Shown here: positions 8,055 through 17,048 of the stretch, in pieces | Position numbering within the stretch: position 1 is the stretch's first letter | Layout: every line of letters begins with the position of its first letter | NCBI RefSeq assembly: GCF_030412915.1 | Contig: NZ_JAUHJR010000002.1 | Location: 372,001 to 436,000, forward strand | Source of the DNA: Nocardioides abyssi | GTDB lineage: Bacteria > Actinomycetota > Actinomycetes > Propionibacteriales > Nocardioidaceae | Reading direction: 5' to 3' | Length of the DNA: 64,000 nt | Translations under genes and position numbers: made by a program | Notes under the pieces: generated by a model | Databases searched by the model: none | What the model was told of the DNA's origin: nothing | The model's input: the letters and a program-made list of their open reading frames with translations, nothing else

Positions 8055-9564
8055 CGTCTGTCCCTTCAAGGGTGCGGGTGTCGTCGTCCAGGGCGGCGGC
8101 CTGGTCGGGCGTCAAGGTCGCAGCGGGTACGAGGAAGTTGCGGCGCTCCCCGTTTGGTCGGATGGCCTCGAAGACCTCCGCCTCGGCGAACGGGTCGAAT
8201 GCACCGGTGCGAGACACCACGTGCAGGAGTCCGAGGATCTCGACCGGGCGGCGCAACTCGTCCGGCAACGTGTTGAACAGTTCGCCGACCGTGTCCATGT
8301 CGCCCAGGAGGAACGCATCAACGACGGCGGCCCGGAGGTCGTCGAGCGCTGGTCCACCCATGGCGCGCAGTTCCTCGGCTGTCGGTGGTGTCACCGGCTC
8401 TTGCGGCTCTCGCGACAACGGCGGTGGCGGGGCCACTGTCGAAAGGTCCCAGGTGCGTTCCCGCAGGTGGCCGACCTTTAACGTCGGCGGGAGCAGTCCG
8501 AGCGGAACCGTCGTACGTGGGCCGGTGTGCTCCATCCAGTCGGCGAGTTCGCGTTCGATGCCGCGCAGGACGCGGTCGAGTTCGCGTTCTTCAAGGACGT
8601 TGCGGTTGACGATCTGTTCGCCGAATGTCTCGTTGACGCGTCGCAACTGTGCGAGGACGTCGGCGGTGCCCTGCCGCAGCGCTGGCTCCGCTCCCCGAAT
8701 CTCTCGCACGTCGGTGTTGTCGAGCACCTCGGCGGCAGGGTGTTCGAGGATGACGCGCAGGTTGTCCTGCAACTCCGACAACAGCACCTCGTCGGAGAGC
8801 AGCACGAACGCTGAGTCGAACGCACGGCCCTCAGGGGTGTCCATGACGAGCCGGTCGTAGCGGGCGAGGAAGTCGTCGAGCATCTGGCCCAGGCCTGGGC
8901 GGTCGTCGTTGCGGAAGTCGGTGAGGAACTTGCGATGCAAGTCGAGCATCGCTTCCTCGACGCGCTTGAAGTCCGAGGGCAACTGGCTGATCAGGTCCAG
9001 CAGGTTCGTGTACGCGCCGAGCATCTTGTCGACCGAGGCGGTCGCGACCTCGCCTCCTGCTGCGAGCCGGTCGCGTTCGGCCTCGCGCTCCCGAATCTCA
9101 GCGTTGAGCCGCTCGATGCGCGACGACGCGTCCGGTGAGGCTTCAAGCGCCCAGCGGCGCACCTCGTTCAGGATGGTCTGGAGGCGTGACTCTGAGACCA
9201 GGACCCGGTCGCGTGCCATCTCCTGAACCCAGTCGAGCGCTTCGAGCGCCCCGGAGGTGAGCGAGTAGAAGACGGTGCCGTCCTCGGTGCTGTCGCGGAA
9301 CAGCCATTCGTCATCGACCCACTGGTTGCACAGTCCCCGCCCGTTGGTCGAAGGTGGCACGTCCTTGCCGTCGCGAACCAACTCGGCCATGTAGGTGTCG
9401 ACCTGCTGGTGCAGCAGGTCCGCTGCGACCGAGCGGCGTTCGCGGGAGAAGGAGGACCGGAACACGGCGATGCGGAACGCCGCCCACTTGCCGTCGAGCA
9501 TCCGGAGCGCGGCGCGCGCGAGCACGTCGCAGGCGCGACCATGCTCCGCGACGACGTTGCTCAC
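8047..9564 (-). CDS. jetA: Wadjet JetA, kleisin-like subunit (DUF3375)
   Basis: First gene of the Wadjet operon, 505 residues, GTG start at 9564 with GGAGG four bases upstream. JetA is the kleisin that closes the JetC ring. DUF3375 features can be seen: the N-terminal helical region LRMLDGKWAAFRIAVFRSSFS, a long helical middle (AEIREREAERDRLAAGGEV, DFKRVEEAMLDLHRKFL) and the C-terminal EILGLLHVVSR...DPFAEAEVFEA. Order A-B-C-D with overlapping ends matches complete type I-like Wadjet operons. Confidence 0.93.
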   Translation of the reverse strand: MSNVVAEHGRACDVLARAALRMLDGKWAAFRIAVFRSSFSRERRSVAADLLHQQVDTYMAELVRDGKDVPPSTNGRGLCNQWVDDEWLFRDSTEDGTVFYSLTSGALEALDWVQEMARDRVLVSESRLQTILNEVRRWALEASPDASSRIERLNAEIREREAERDRLAAGGEVATASVDKMLGAYTNLLDLISQLPSDFKRVEEAMLDLHRKFLTDFRNDDRPGLGQMLDDFLARYDRLVMDTPEGRAFDSAFVLLSDEVLLSELQDNLRVILEHPAAEVLDNTDVREIRGAEPALRQGTADVLAQLRRVNETFGEQIVNRNVLEERELDRVLRGIERELADWMEHTGPRTTVPLGLLPPTLKVGHLRERTWDLSTVAPPPPLSREPQEPVTPPTAEELRAMGGPALDDLRAAVVDAFLLGDMDTVGELFNTLPDELRRPVEILGLLHVVSRTGAFDPFAEAEVFEAIRPNGERRNFLVPAATLTPDQAAALDDDTRTLEGTDDE

Positions 9565-9924
9565 GACACCTCCCGCACACCCCGTTGACCGCCCTCGGGT
9601 GGCCCTTGGCTTCGGAGACTAGATGGCAGGTCCGACAGATGTGTTACGACTGAAAAGTCCGGTCCAGGGATGCTCAACCTGAGCGGTGCGACGTAGCCGT
9701 CGACTCCTCGGCCGGACGCGGCTATGGTCGACGCACGCGGTTGGCGGGTGCCCGGTAGGCAGGTGCACCGGTGGACCGTAGACGTCCGAGCCGGGTGGCT
9801 AGCGGCTCGGGCTCCGGAGCACCGTGAGCAGGTGGTCCGGACCCGGCTTGGAGCGCGGTGTGCAGGCGGTCCAGGCCTACAGATGGCCCGAGCCCTGGTG
9901 TCAGGGGCTCGGGCCGCTGTGGTG
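9565..9924. other. Intergenic stretch between jetA and the next minus-strand gene
   Basis: No coding frame is supported. It must hold the jet promoter at its left side and contains a strong hairpin terminator for the gene at 9925 on its right side, plus a weaker stem, CGAGCCG / CGGCTCG, near 9788-9810. Confidence 0.6.
9885..9915 (-). terminator. Hairpin terminator after the 9925 gene
   Basis: A perfect 11-bp GC-rich stem, GGCCCGAGCCC / GGGCTCGGGCC, with a 9-base loop lies 10 bases beyond the 3' end of the minus-strand gene at 9925. There is no T-run, as is usual in actinobacteria. Confidence 0.7.
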
Positions 9925-10566
9925 TCATGCGTCGTGGACGCGCCCCGCGACGAGGGCTTGGAGCGCGCTCGTGTGGGCCGAGTTCGGTCGCCGCAAGAAC
10001 GTCTCGACCGTGCCGTTGCCATCGAGGGTGTCGTGGACCGAGATGCGAGCGAGGCGTCGCTCCCTGAGGACGTCCTTCACGGCGTCGTAGAAGGCGCGTT
10101 GTCGCCAGCGGGGTGCACCGACTCCGGTGAAATCGCCGGGCGCATCCGGCTCGCCGAAGAAGCGTGCGGCGGAGGGATTGGTCCAGCGTTGGCCGCTGCC
10201 CCAGCCGGGCAGGAGCCGGGCTTCGTGCTCGCGGCAGTACGACTGGTAGGCCGGTGTCCAGCGCAGGCCGAGGTCGTTGGTGGCTTCGAGGGTGAGGGCG
10301 CGGTAGCGGTTGAAGTGCTGTTCCTCGTCCAACTCGACCAGCAGGAGCCCGTCCGGGGTGTCGAAGGCGAGGTCCCAGCCGCCGGGTCGGATGCGGTCGA
10401 AGTGGTCCGGGTGGCCGTCGAGCAGGTCGTACAGCCACCTGATGCGGTCGCGCTGGTCGTCGGGGAGGTCGGCGAGCCGTGGGAGACGGGGCGGTGCGAC
10501 CTGGGTCCAGCCTCCGTCGACGAGGCGGGAGGCGAGGGCGCGGACTCGGGCTCCGGTGGCGACCAT
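9925..10566 (-). CDS. Putative PD-(D/E)XK / Vsr-DUF559-like nuclease
   Basis: The product is 213 residues, starting at ATG 10566. The centre reads GGWDLAFDTPDG, LLLVELDEEQHFNRYRA: an Asp on one strand, then E-x-D on the next hydrophobic strand, followed by a basic helix. This is the arrangement of very-short-patch-repair and DUF559-type endonucleases. The rest is rich in Trp and Arg, and no other domain is evident. It lies between Wadjet and a SIR2 gene, so a defence or DNA-repair role is likely but inferred. A strong terminator follows. Confidence 0.55.
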   Translation of the reverse strand: MVATGARVRALASRLVDGGWTQVAPPRLPRLADLPDDQRDRIRWLYDLLDGHPDHFDRIRPGGWDLAFDTPDGLLLVELDEEQHFNRYRALTLEATNDLGLRWTPAYQSYCREHEARLLPGWGSGQRWTNPSAARFFGEPDAPGDFTGVGAPRWRQRAFYDAVKDVLRERRLARISVHDTLDGNGTVETFLRRPNSAHTSALQALVAGRVHDA

Positions 10567-10613
10567 GTTGTGACGGTAGCCGCGAGTGGGTGCCTAATGG
10601 AGCGGGCGGCCGA

Positions 10614-12404
10614 TCAGCCGTAGCGCTTGTAGTGCTTCAGCACCTCGCGGTGGTCGATCAGGACTTGGTCGAGGCTGCTGCCGCCGAGGAAGTCGGCCCA
10701 GGGCCAGTCACGGCTGCGGTCTGCGGCGGCACGGAACGCGAGTTCGACCAGTGGCACGTCGCGCTCATCCCAGGACCATTGATTCTCTCCGACGTACTCA
10801 CCACTCAACGCGCGGTATCCGCGTCCGTCTTGGCGCTGCTCCTGGATGAGGCCGAGGCGGTACTCGTAGCCGTGGATTGCAGTCCTGTAATCGGCGTCCA
10901 GTGGGATGAGGTCTTCGAAGAAGCGACGGATGTCTGCCTTGAGGACGTGGCTTGCGGGGTAGAGCCACCGACCTCCGTTCCATCGCGGCATGGCATTCAC
11001 CCAGTCGTCCGCCAGAAGCCGGTTGGGGTGGAGCAGTTGCGAGGCGTTCATCGGCTCACCGGTTCCCATGCTGGTCCGTCCGGCAGGCTCGGTACCGAGC
11101 CGGATGATGAGCCGTTCGCGGTCACGGCGCACGGCGGCGACGCCCATGGCGGTCGCTGCGAACAGGGCGGGCCAGAGCCGGGCGCTATCGAGCCCGGTGG
11201 TCGCCGACGAGATCGGGGCGGTACCGGCGTCAATCAGGCGTTGCAGGGCGTCTACCCACAGCCGGTCGTTAGTCCCGTCGTCGTGCCAGACACCTGTCAC
11301 GAGTAGGTGGGTTAGTGGGGTCGCTGCTTTGAGGTAGCGCTCGTAGATGCGTTGGATCTTCTCGCCGTCAAGGCTGGTTTCGGTGACTGGCTGTTCAGCG
11401 ATGCTTGCGGCGAGGTCGTTGGCGGTATCCATGATGAGGTCGTGGAGGTCGATCCGTCGCACAGGGTCGGGCAGGTAGCGCTTTAGGCGGGCGACCGCCA
11501 TGGCGGTGGTCAGCGGTGGCTGGGAGAGCCGATCGAGCGCTTCGATGCTGCCGAGCAGGTCGCCGAACAGTTCGTCAGCCCCGGCCGACTGGATCACCAG
11601 GCCCCGACGGTTGGCGAGGATGCGTTGTGCAGTGTCGCCCTTGCTACTTCGGCTGTCCCAGTAGAGCGGGTAGCGACGGTTGGGCGTGGCGTCGAGGGCG
11701 GCGACGAGCGCGGTGTCCCAGTCGGCTGACCAGCCGCTGATGAGGAGGCCGTACTCGTCGAAGACCTGCCGCAGAAGAGTTGTCCACTCGGCTGGGTAGT
11801 CACTGAGTTCTTCTGGGGTGTTGCGGGTGCCGAGGTCCTTGTAGTCGCCGTGCAGTTTCACGACCGTCGCGTCGGCGTGCACCAGGGGTGCCATCCCGTT
11901 GACGGCTTCTGGTCGGGCAATGACCTGCGGTGAGACTCCTGCGGCTTCGAGCGCCTGCTCCATGAGCCGGTCGAAGTTGGTGGTCAGGATGACGCGAACA
12001 AGACCGCGCTTCACCAGTTGAGCCACGGCGTGGTGTGCCTTGCTCGGAACCTTGATCCCTTCTTCACGCTCCTCGTCGGTCGGTTCGAAGAAGTCGGCAA
12101 GGAGTCCTTGGCGGGCCGCAGGGAGCGGGGCGAGCGATTCGAGCAGTGAGGCGTAGCCCAGTTCGCCATCGCCGTGCTTGTCCCACCAAGCCTCCGGGTC
12201 ATCCTGCGCGAGACGCAGCGCCTCAGGGTCCTCCGGAGTGGCCGCCGTCGCGGCCCGGCGGACGAGTTCTTTGACGACACCCCACCCGGTAGGAACCCCA
12301 GCGCCTGTCGAGACGCCGGAGCCGAGAAGGACGCCGTAGACACCCGGCTGAGCGTGCATCGAGGTTGCGAGCATGACCGACGGTGAGAGTGCAGACAACG
12401 GCAT
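10614..12404 (-). CDS. SIR2-domain defence-type protein
   Basis: The N-terminal third of this 596-residue protein is a SIR2 fold that binds NAD: GVLLGSGVSTGAGVPTG near residues 24-40, VILTTNFDRLMEQAL, VKLHGDYKD and LLISGWSADWDTAL. The remaining about 300 residues are helical and unlike sirtuins. Stand-alone large SIR2 proteins of this kind act in phage defence by depleting NAD; that role is inferred here. ATG 12404 is chosen because AAAGGAAG precedes it; the frame continues upstream to 12638 without a better start. It sits in the defence block, downstream of the operon at 12559-13534. Confidence 0.85.
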   Translation of the reverse strand: MPLSALSPSVMLATSMHAQPGVYGVLLGSGVSTGAGVPTGWGVVKELVRRAATAATPEDPEALRLAQDDPEAWWDKHGDGELGYASLLESLAPLPAARQGLLADFFEPTDEEREEGIKVPSKAHHAVAQLVKRGLVRVILTTNFDRLMEQALEAAGVSPQVIARPEAVNGMAPLVHADATVVKLHGDYKDLGTRNTPEELSDYPAEWTTLLRQVFDEYGLLISGWSADWDTALVAALDATPNRRYPLYWDSRSSKGDTAQRILANRRGLVIQSAGADELFGDLLGSIEALDRLSQPPLTTAMAVARLKRYLPDPVRRIDLHDLIMDTANDLAASIAEQPVTETSLDGEKIQRIYERYLKAATPLTHLLVTGVWHDDGTNDRLWVDALQRLIDAGTAPISSATTGLDSARLWPALFAATAMGVAAVRRDRERLIIRLGTEPAGRTSMGTGEPMNASQLLHPNRLLADDWVNAMPRWNGGRWLYPASHVLKADIRRFFEDLIPLDADYRTAIHGYEYRLGLIQEQRQDGRGYRALSGEYVGENQWSWDERDVPLVELAFRAAADRSRDWPWADFLGGSSLDQVLIDHREVLKHYKRYG

Positions 12405-12558
12405 GGGCTTCCTTTCCGGCGGGGGTCCAGAATGACAGGCGGTACCGACAAGCCTTCGACTACGCGGGCTCACTGGGCGTCGGCACTCGACACCCCTTCG
12501 ACCTGACGTCGTCACCGCCGTAGGCCCAGTCGATGAGTGCGCCGCAGCGTTTCGCGCC

Positions 12559-13239
12559 CTAAAGGGCGAGCCGCATGAGGTTGCGGACTTGGCCGGAGAG
12601 CCGCCGTTCGAGCGCGGAGCGTCGGGTGAAGCCGCCAAAGTGGGGGTCGTGGGTATCGAGCCAGGGCTGGAAGGCTGCGGGGTCTTGCCCCGCTTCGTTC
12701 CATTCCTGCCAGAGTTCGATCTCGGCCCAGAGCGGGGAGCCGAAGTCGCGAAGAGGGGCCAACTCGATCATGGCGCGCGTGTCGCACAGGATCGTGCGCT
12801 GCCTGAAGAGCGCCCAGCCGTCTTCGGAGAGCGCGCGAACTCGGCGGTCGGTTGTGAGGTAGGAGGCGTCGATGTTGGCAGCGGTGCGCAAGTCGACGGC
12901 ATAGGTGTTTCCGTCGCCGAGGAGGTCAGGTAGTGGGGCAAGGGTGAACGCCCCGTCCCAGTCGGGCGGAATCCCCATCTTGGTCGCGTCAACGACGGGG
13001 GCGACGGTCTGGACCTTGACCAGCCTGCCGTCGTTGTAGATGTCGCAGGGGTATCCGAGAAGGGCCACCATTCGACGTTCGATGACGACATTGGGGTCGC
13101 GGTCCGGGTTGCCCGCCGACCGTGCCTTCGTGAACGGCACATCGCGGAAGACGTCGCCTTGAAATAGCGGCCGGTGGGCGGTCACGGCGTGCAGATAGAA
13201 GGTGTCCGCGCTGGGCGGCCACTCAGCCAATGCAGTCAC
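12559..13239 (-). CDS. Unrecognised 226-residue protein
   Basis: GTG start at 13239, four bases after the stop of the AbrB-like gene, so the two are co-transcribed and probably translationally coupled. The protein is mixed alpha/beta with motifs RPLFQGDVFRDVPF, MVALLGYPCDIYNDG and a Trp-rich WAEIELWQEWNEAGQDP segment. Cys residues near 65 and 153 do not form a metal motif. No domain is recognised. Its position between an antitoxin-like regulator and a SIR2 gene makes an effector role possible, but nothing in the sequence proves it. Confidence 0.7.
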   Translation of the reverse strand: MTALAEWPPSADTFYLHAVTAHRPLFQGDVFRDVPFTKARSAGNPDRDPNVVIERRMVALLGYPCDIYNDGRLVKVQTVAPVVDATKMGIPPDWDGAFTLAPLPDLLGDGNTYAVDLRTAANIDASYLTTDRRVRALSEDGWALFRQRTILCDTRAMIELAPLRDFGSPLWAEIELWQEWNEAGQDPAAFQPWLDTHDPHFGGFTRRSALERRLSGQVRNLMRLAL

Positions 13240-13243
13240 CGGG

Positions 13244-13534
13244 TCAGAAGTCCCAGTCCAAAGGCGGCACGGAGGAACGCTGCGGGGCCGGGGTGACGGC
13301 AGAGGTGGGAATCATGCCGATTCGGCCTCCACCGGTGCCCTGGGTGGACACCTGGTGCGCACCGTGACGGCGGTAGATGATGTCTTCGCCGACCAGTTCA
13401 ACGTCGTAGATGTCTCGAAGGTCGGCATGTGCCCGCCGCGCCAAGTCAGCCGGGATAGGCAGGACGCGACTGTTCCCGTTTCGTTGAACGCGCACCGACG
13501 GAGCGCTGGTCATGAAGCCGAGGCTCTGGTCCAT
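13244..13534 (-). CDS. AbrB/MazE-like DNA-binding protein
   Basis: In this 96-residue product, residues 14-60 (VRVQRNGNSRVLPIPADL...YDVELVGEDIIYRRHG) follow the swapped-hairpin AbrB/MazE pattern: a basic strand, the GNSR turn, a Pro-Ala helix, then V-E-hydrophobic-G-D. The Gly/Pro-rich C-terminal tail would contact a partner, in toxin-antitoxin fashion. ATG 13534 has GAAGGAAGG upstream. A perfect 9-bp inverted repeat lies 27 bases before the start (13561-13587) and is the obvious operator for autoregulation. Confidence 0.7.
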   Translation of the reverse strand: MDQSLGFMTSAPSVRVQRNGNSRVLPIPADLARRAHADLRDIYDVELVGEDIIYRRHGAHQVSTQGTGGGRIGMIPTSAVTPAPQRSSVPPLDWDF

Positions 13535-13560
13535 CGTCCCACCTTCCTTCGAACGTTTTC

Positions 13561-13587
13561 GTCAGTACGAATCTACTACGTACTGAC
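13561..13587. promoter_or_regulatory. Perfect inverted repeat, candidate operator
   Basis: GTCAGTACG and CGTACTGAC separated by nine bases, in the promoter region of the AbrB-like gene. The 9-bp arms are exact. Likely autoregulatory target; inferred from position. Confidence 0.7.
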
Positions 13588-13641
13588 AACATCCTCAAGC
13601 GCTCTATCGGCGATCACGGCTGCTTACTTGAACGCGGTCCG

Positions 13642-14859
13642 TTAGAGGCTCTCTCGAATGTAGGTCGTGCCGACACGCTCGTTGCCGCCTTGGTTGATGA
13701 CGTCGCCGACGAGGGCGCGAAGGCCGTCAAGCACCACCGCAAGGTCGGCCACCGGGTCGAGCACGGCGTCTACTGGCACGAATCCCCGCATGGGGCCTGT
13801 GACGTCGGGGTCTTGGAAGCCGTTGTACTGCTCGTCGACAGCCAGGAAGTAGATGTCTTCTGGCATCTGGGTGTGGAAGTCAACGCGGATCCGGTATCGG
13901 GAGGCGATGCCGAGGCTCTTGGCGACACACCGCAACAGCCAGATGCCGTAGGCGAACGTGCCTTGGATGTCCATGGGGTGCAGGTGTCCCCTTGGCTGGT
14001 CTCGTGCTGTTCGGAGTGACCTTGCGTAGACCAGGGAGCCGTCATCATGCACTTCGGCCAGTGTGCGCTGCTCTTGTTCGGCTGAGCGCCACATGCGGTA
14101 GCGGCGGCGAGGGTTGACGTTGACGTGAGGGACTTGCAGGTCGATGGACCGGAAGGGGTTGTTCTGCATGGAGGCCAGCAGGATGTCTGTGACCGTTTGC
14201 TTCTCGACCGACCCGAGATAGGCGGGCCGGGGCTCGACCGGAATAGCCGTCACGGTGAACCATGCTGCCGCCGCCTGGTCGACACCGGCGAGGGCACGGC
14301 GGCCGTGCTCGCCGAGGGCCTTGTCGCTCTCCGTAGCCTGCTCGAACCGCGCCCGGTAAGCCCTCTCGATCTCGCGTTCGCTCATCGTGACGGTCTGGGC
14401 TCCGTACCGGCGTGGCGCGTTGAACCGGTTGTTGGCCCAGACGAGGTGGGGGCTGTCGGGACTTGGCGAGACCGACAGGAAGACCACGATGTCGCCGGTC
14501 TCAGACGTCACTGGGGTGAAAGTGATGCCGTAGACCGGCGGCTGGATCATGTTGTAGGCGACCTGCCGTAGGCGGCGTTCCTCGCTGTCACCCCACGTGG
14601 CGACGCTGACTGCCTTGGCTGCGGCGGAGGAGCCCTGGCCCCGCTCAGCGACGCCATAGACGATGGTCCCTCCGCCCGAGTTCGCCATCGCTGCTACGTC
14701 CTTGGCGAACTCCTCGTGTCGAGCCTGCACCGGCAGGGCCTGCTTCCAGTCCAGGTCGTCGGTTTCTTCGACGCCCTGAGCGATCGCTTTCTCGATGAGG
14801 CCGAAGTCGATCGCCGACGGCCCAAGGCCCAAGGTGCGGTGAATCGGGGTGAACGCCAT
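13642..14859 (-). CDS. AlbA_2 (Schlafen-like) ATP/DNA-binding domain protein
   Basis: Residues 30-130 of this 405-residue protein form an AlbA_2 domain: EETDDLDWKQALP, FAKDVAAMANSGGGTIVYGVAE and DIVVFLSVSPSPDSPHLVWAN can be read. This domain occurs in transcription regulators and in several phage-defence proteins. The C-terminal 200 residues (GTFAYGIWLLRCVAKSLG, FVPVDAVLDPVADLAVVLDGL) are unrecognised. ATG 14859 has AGAAAG upstream. It reads towards the regulator gene and is separated from it by the operator region. Confidence 0.75.
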   Translation of the reverse strand: MAFTPIHRTLGLGPSAIDFGLIEKAIAQGVEETDDLDWKQALPVQARHEEFAKDVAAMANSGGGTIVYGVAERGQGSSAAAKAVSVATWGDSEERRLRQVAYNMIQPPVYGITFTPVTSETGDIVVFLSVSPSPDSPHLVWANNRFNAPRRYGAQTVTMSEREIERAYRARFEQATESDKALGEHGRRALAGVDQAAAAWFTVTAIPVEPRPAYLGSVEKQTVTDILLASMQNNPFRSIDLQVPHVNVNPRRRYRMWRSAEQEQRTLAEVHDDGSLVYARSLRTARDQPRGHLHPMDIQGTFAYGIWLLRCVAKSLGIASRYRIRVDFHTQMPEDIYFLAVDEQYNGFQDPDVTGPMRGFVPVDAVLDPVADLAVVLDGLRALVGDVINQGGNERVGTTYIRESL

Positions 14860-14959
14860 GTTGTCTTTCTATCTGGGTGAAGGTTGGTACTTCACGGGAA
14901 GCGCACGTGGTGATGTCACGACACACGCAGGGCCGAGCCGAGTGGCGCGAGTCGGTAGG

Positions 14960-15277
14960 TCAGCGGCGGCGGCCGGAGCCGGGTGGGCCTTGGAGGACCT
15001 CGCGGAAGGGCCGCTGCTCGTCGACCGGGTACGCGCCGGGGCAACCGCCAGCGCACTTGCAGACGCTGAACTTGCGGAGCCGTCGAGCCTGTCCGTAGGT
15101 CATCTTGTCCGAGGGGTAGGACTCGACAGGCGAGTTCTTCTGGCGGGCCTTCTCAAGCCGTGCTTGCACGGCACGCTCGGCGCAGGATCGGTCGGAGTGG
15201 AGGCGTTGGCTGTAGACCTCGCCGGTGGACACATTCCGGGTGACCTCCACCCATCCTTCCGGCGGCTCGTAGGCCAT
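14960..15277 (-). CDS. Small Cys-containing hypothetical protein
   Basis: The 105-residue product starts at ATG 15277, with GGAG five bases upstream. It is a basic protein (SAERAVQARLEKARQKN, ARRLRKFSVCKCAGGCPGAYP) with a CKCAGGC cluster that could hold a metal. No family is recognised. It lies 100 bp upstream of the AlbA_2 gene and may share its transcript. Confidence 0.55.
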   Translation of the reverse strand: MAYEPPEGWVEVTRNVSTGEVYSQRLHSDRSCAERAVQARLEKARQKNSPVESYPSDKMTYGQARRLRKFSVCKCAGGCPGAYPVDEQRPFREVLQGPPGSGRRR

Positions 15278-15409
15278 GACACTCCTTCGTGGTTGCTCTG
15301 GTCAGAGGGTAGAGACGCTTGAGGGCGGGCGCGCGCGTTTCGGTCGACTCACTGCCTGCTGAGCGCGGTCGACGTCTCGCGGGCGCCCGGCCAGGACCGA
15401 TTGCAGACG

Positions 15410-16136
15410 TCATGCGTCCGGTTGACGGAGCCCAATGAGCGTGTCGATGGCACCGTCGACGTCATCGCCTGCGGCTCGGCGTTCCTCCTGTTCGATTGAC
15501 TCGGCAAGGGTGAGCCCGGCTTTGAGGTATCGGATGGTGCGCCAGGCTGGGATGGATGATTCGACCCAGGCGTCCTCGTCCGGTCGGCTGTGGTCGGGCC
15601 AGCGCCGCATCTGGGCCGCGCAGAGGGCGACGAGGGTGGAGTAGGCGTCGGGGTTCCAGCCGCGCTGCCGGTTGTAGACGGCACACTTGGCGGACACCCA
15701 CCTGATGTTCCAGGGGAACGCTTCGTCGATGGGCATGCCGGTGTCCCGGTACGCCACCGCTGCCTTCACCACCTGTTCGCACAGCGACTGGTCGCGTTCG
15801 CGTCGTCGAAGTCGCCCGGAGCGTCCAGCCACTCCCGCCAGTCCCGGAACGCCCATTCGTCTGCCCGTAGATCTGGAAGGCCCTGTTGGGGAACTCGGGG
15901 GGCTCGTCGAAGGTCATCTGTCGGGGGCTTGCGTCACGGATGACGGGTCCTTGCAGGAGACGCCCCGTGCGGATGAGTTCGAGTGCCTCGGAGATGAGCA
16001 TGGTGTCGGTCTCGGGCATGCGGACCTGGATCGTGGTGTGCTGCTGAATGGTGATGAGGGCTTCGGCTAGGTCGGCCAGGGGGCCCTGCTCGGATGTCGT
16101 CTCCCTAGGTGTCCACGTTGGCAGCGGGCGCGGCAA
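15410..16136 (-). pseudogene. Frameshifted hypothetical gene (two shifts)
   Basis: The 5' part (from about 16136, TTG or a later start) encodes ...ALITIQQHTTIQ...MTFDEPPEFPNRAFQIYG. Protein-like sequence then continues in a second frame (ADEWAFRDWREWLDAPGDF, around 15790-15850) and in a third (QSLCEQVVKAAVAYRDTG... to 15410, ending IGLRQPDA). Each switch is equivalent to one base. Joined, the three pieces read as one protein of about 240 residues. Either the gene is dead or the assembly has two indels. The function is unknown. Confidence 0.6.
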
Positions 16137-16166
16137 CGGTGACGCGGCGAACCATCGGGGCGTGAG

Positions 16167-16403
16167 TTAGGGCTCGCCGCTGGCGTCGGTGTCGATGGAG
16201 GACGGACCGACGTCGCTGTCACCGTTCCGGTCCCGCCACCGACGTCGTGCGATTGCCCAGGTCGCGGAGAGGTCAACCATCGGCGCTGGCTGCTTCGCCG
16301 CGAACAGTTCACCTAGTAGTAGGACCTCGACGAGAGACGAGGGCAAGCGCGGCGTCGATGGCTCGCCCTTCGCCGTCTGGTTTGCCGCATCGTCGGTTGC
16401 CAT
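16167..16403 (-). CDS. Small hypothetical protein
   Basis: The product is 78 residues. ATG 16403 has GGAGG five bases upstream. It is mostly helical (SSLVEVLLLGELFAAKQPAP, LSATWAIARRRWRDRNG) with a polar tail. No family is recognised. The frame is open upstream to 16754, so it could instead be the C-terminus of a longer 195-residue protein; the good ribosome site favours the short form. Confidence 0.5.
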   Translation of the reverse strand: MATDDAANQTAKGEPSTPRLPSSLVEVLLLGELFAAKQPAPMVDLSATWAIARRRWRDRNGDSDVGPSSIDTDASGEP

Positions 16404-17048
16404 GACACCTCCACCCTCGACAGTACGGTCCGGCGTCCTGCTGCATCGAGGCTCCAAGAACGTGAAGAACCGCATGGCGGCGGACTGCGACGGGTTCGTG
16501 TTCGTGCCCGTAGGTCTGTGCGGCGCCCGGGTCCGGTAGAACGCGCGTTCGAGGTGGGCGCTGGTTTCGGTGACGGTTCCGCCGGTCAGTCTGGCCACGC
16601 TGCCGGGGACGGCGGCGGCGATGGCACCTCCGGCTGCTCCGATGGCTGACGCGTCCCGCACGAACTCGGCGACGATTCGTTCAGCGATGTGTTCGGAAGT
16701 GACATCCGGAGATCGGCGGCGGTGACTGGCGACGGCGCTTGGGGGCGGTTCCATCGTGTTTCGAGGGCGCTGCTGAGGACCTCGGGCGAGGGCACGGACC
16801 GGCGACTGGTTGGGCCTGTCGTCGTCGGCGGTGTCACTCCTGCGGTTCTCCCAGACTTGGGATGCCGTCGCTGGCAGCGTAGGTGTGGCCGATGCGCGGC
16901 GGGCGCGAACGCGTCACGCTGGCTGACTCGCGTCGGCGGGGTCACAGGGTTCACGACAGCCTCCTGGCAGTCGCGGTCACGTCGGGCACGTTGTGGTCGG
17001 TGTACGGGTCCACGAGGTAGTCGGATACACGCCGGAGGGTGCTAGTCG
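16404..17048. other. Possible degraded coding sequence
   Basis: The minus strand between about 16700 and 16500 reads protein-like (HIAERIVAEFVRDAS, AAGGAIAAAVPGSVARLTGG, HLERAFYR), without a start codon carrying a ribosome site. Another frame further upstream reads SSALETRWNRPQAP...TAADLR. This looks like the remains of one gene with a frameshift near 16710, but I cannot fix its limits. Confidence 0.35.
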
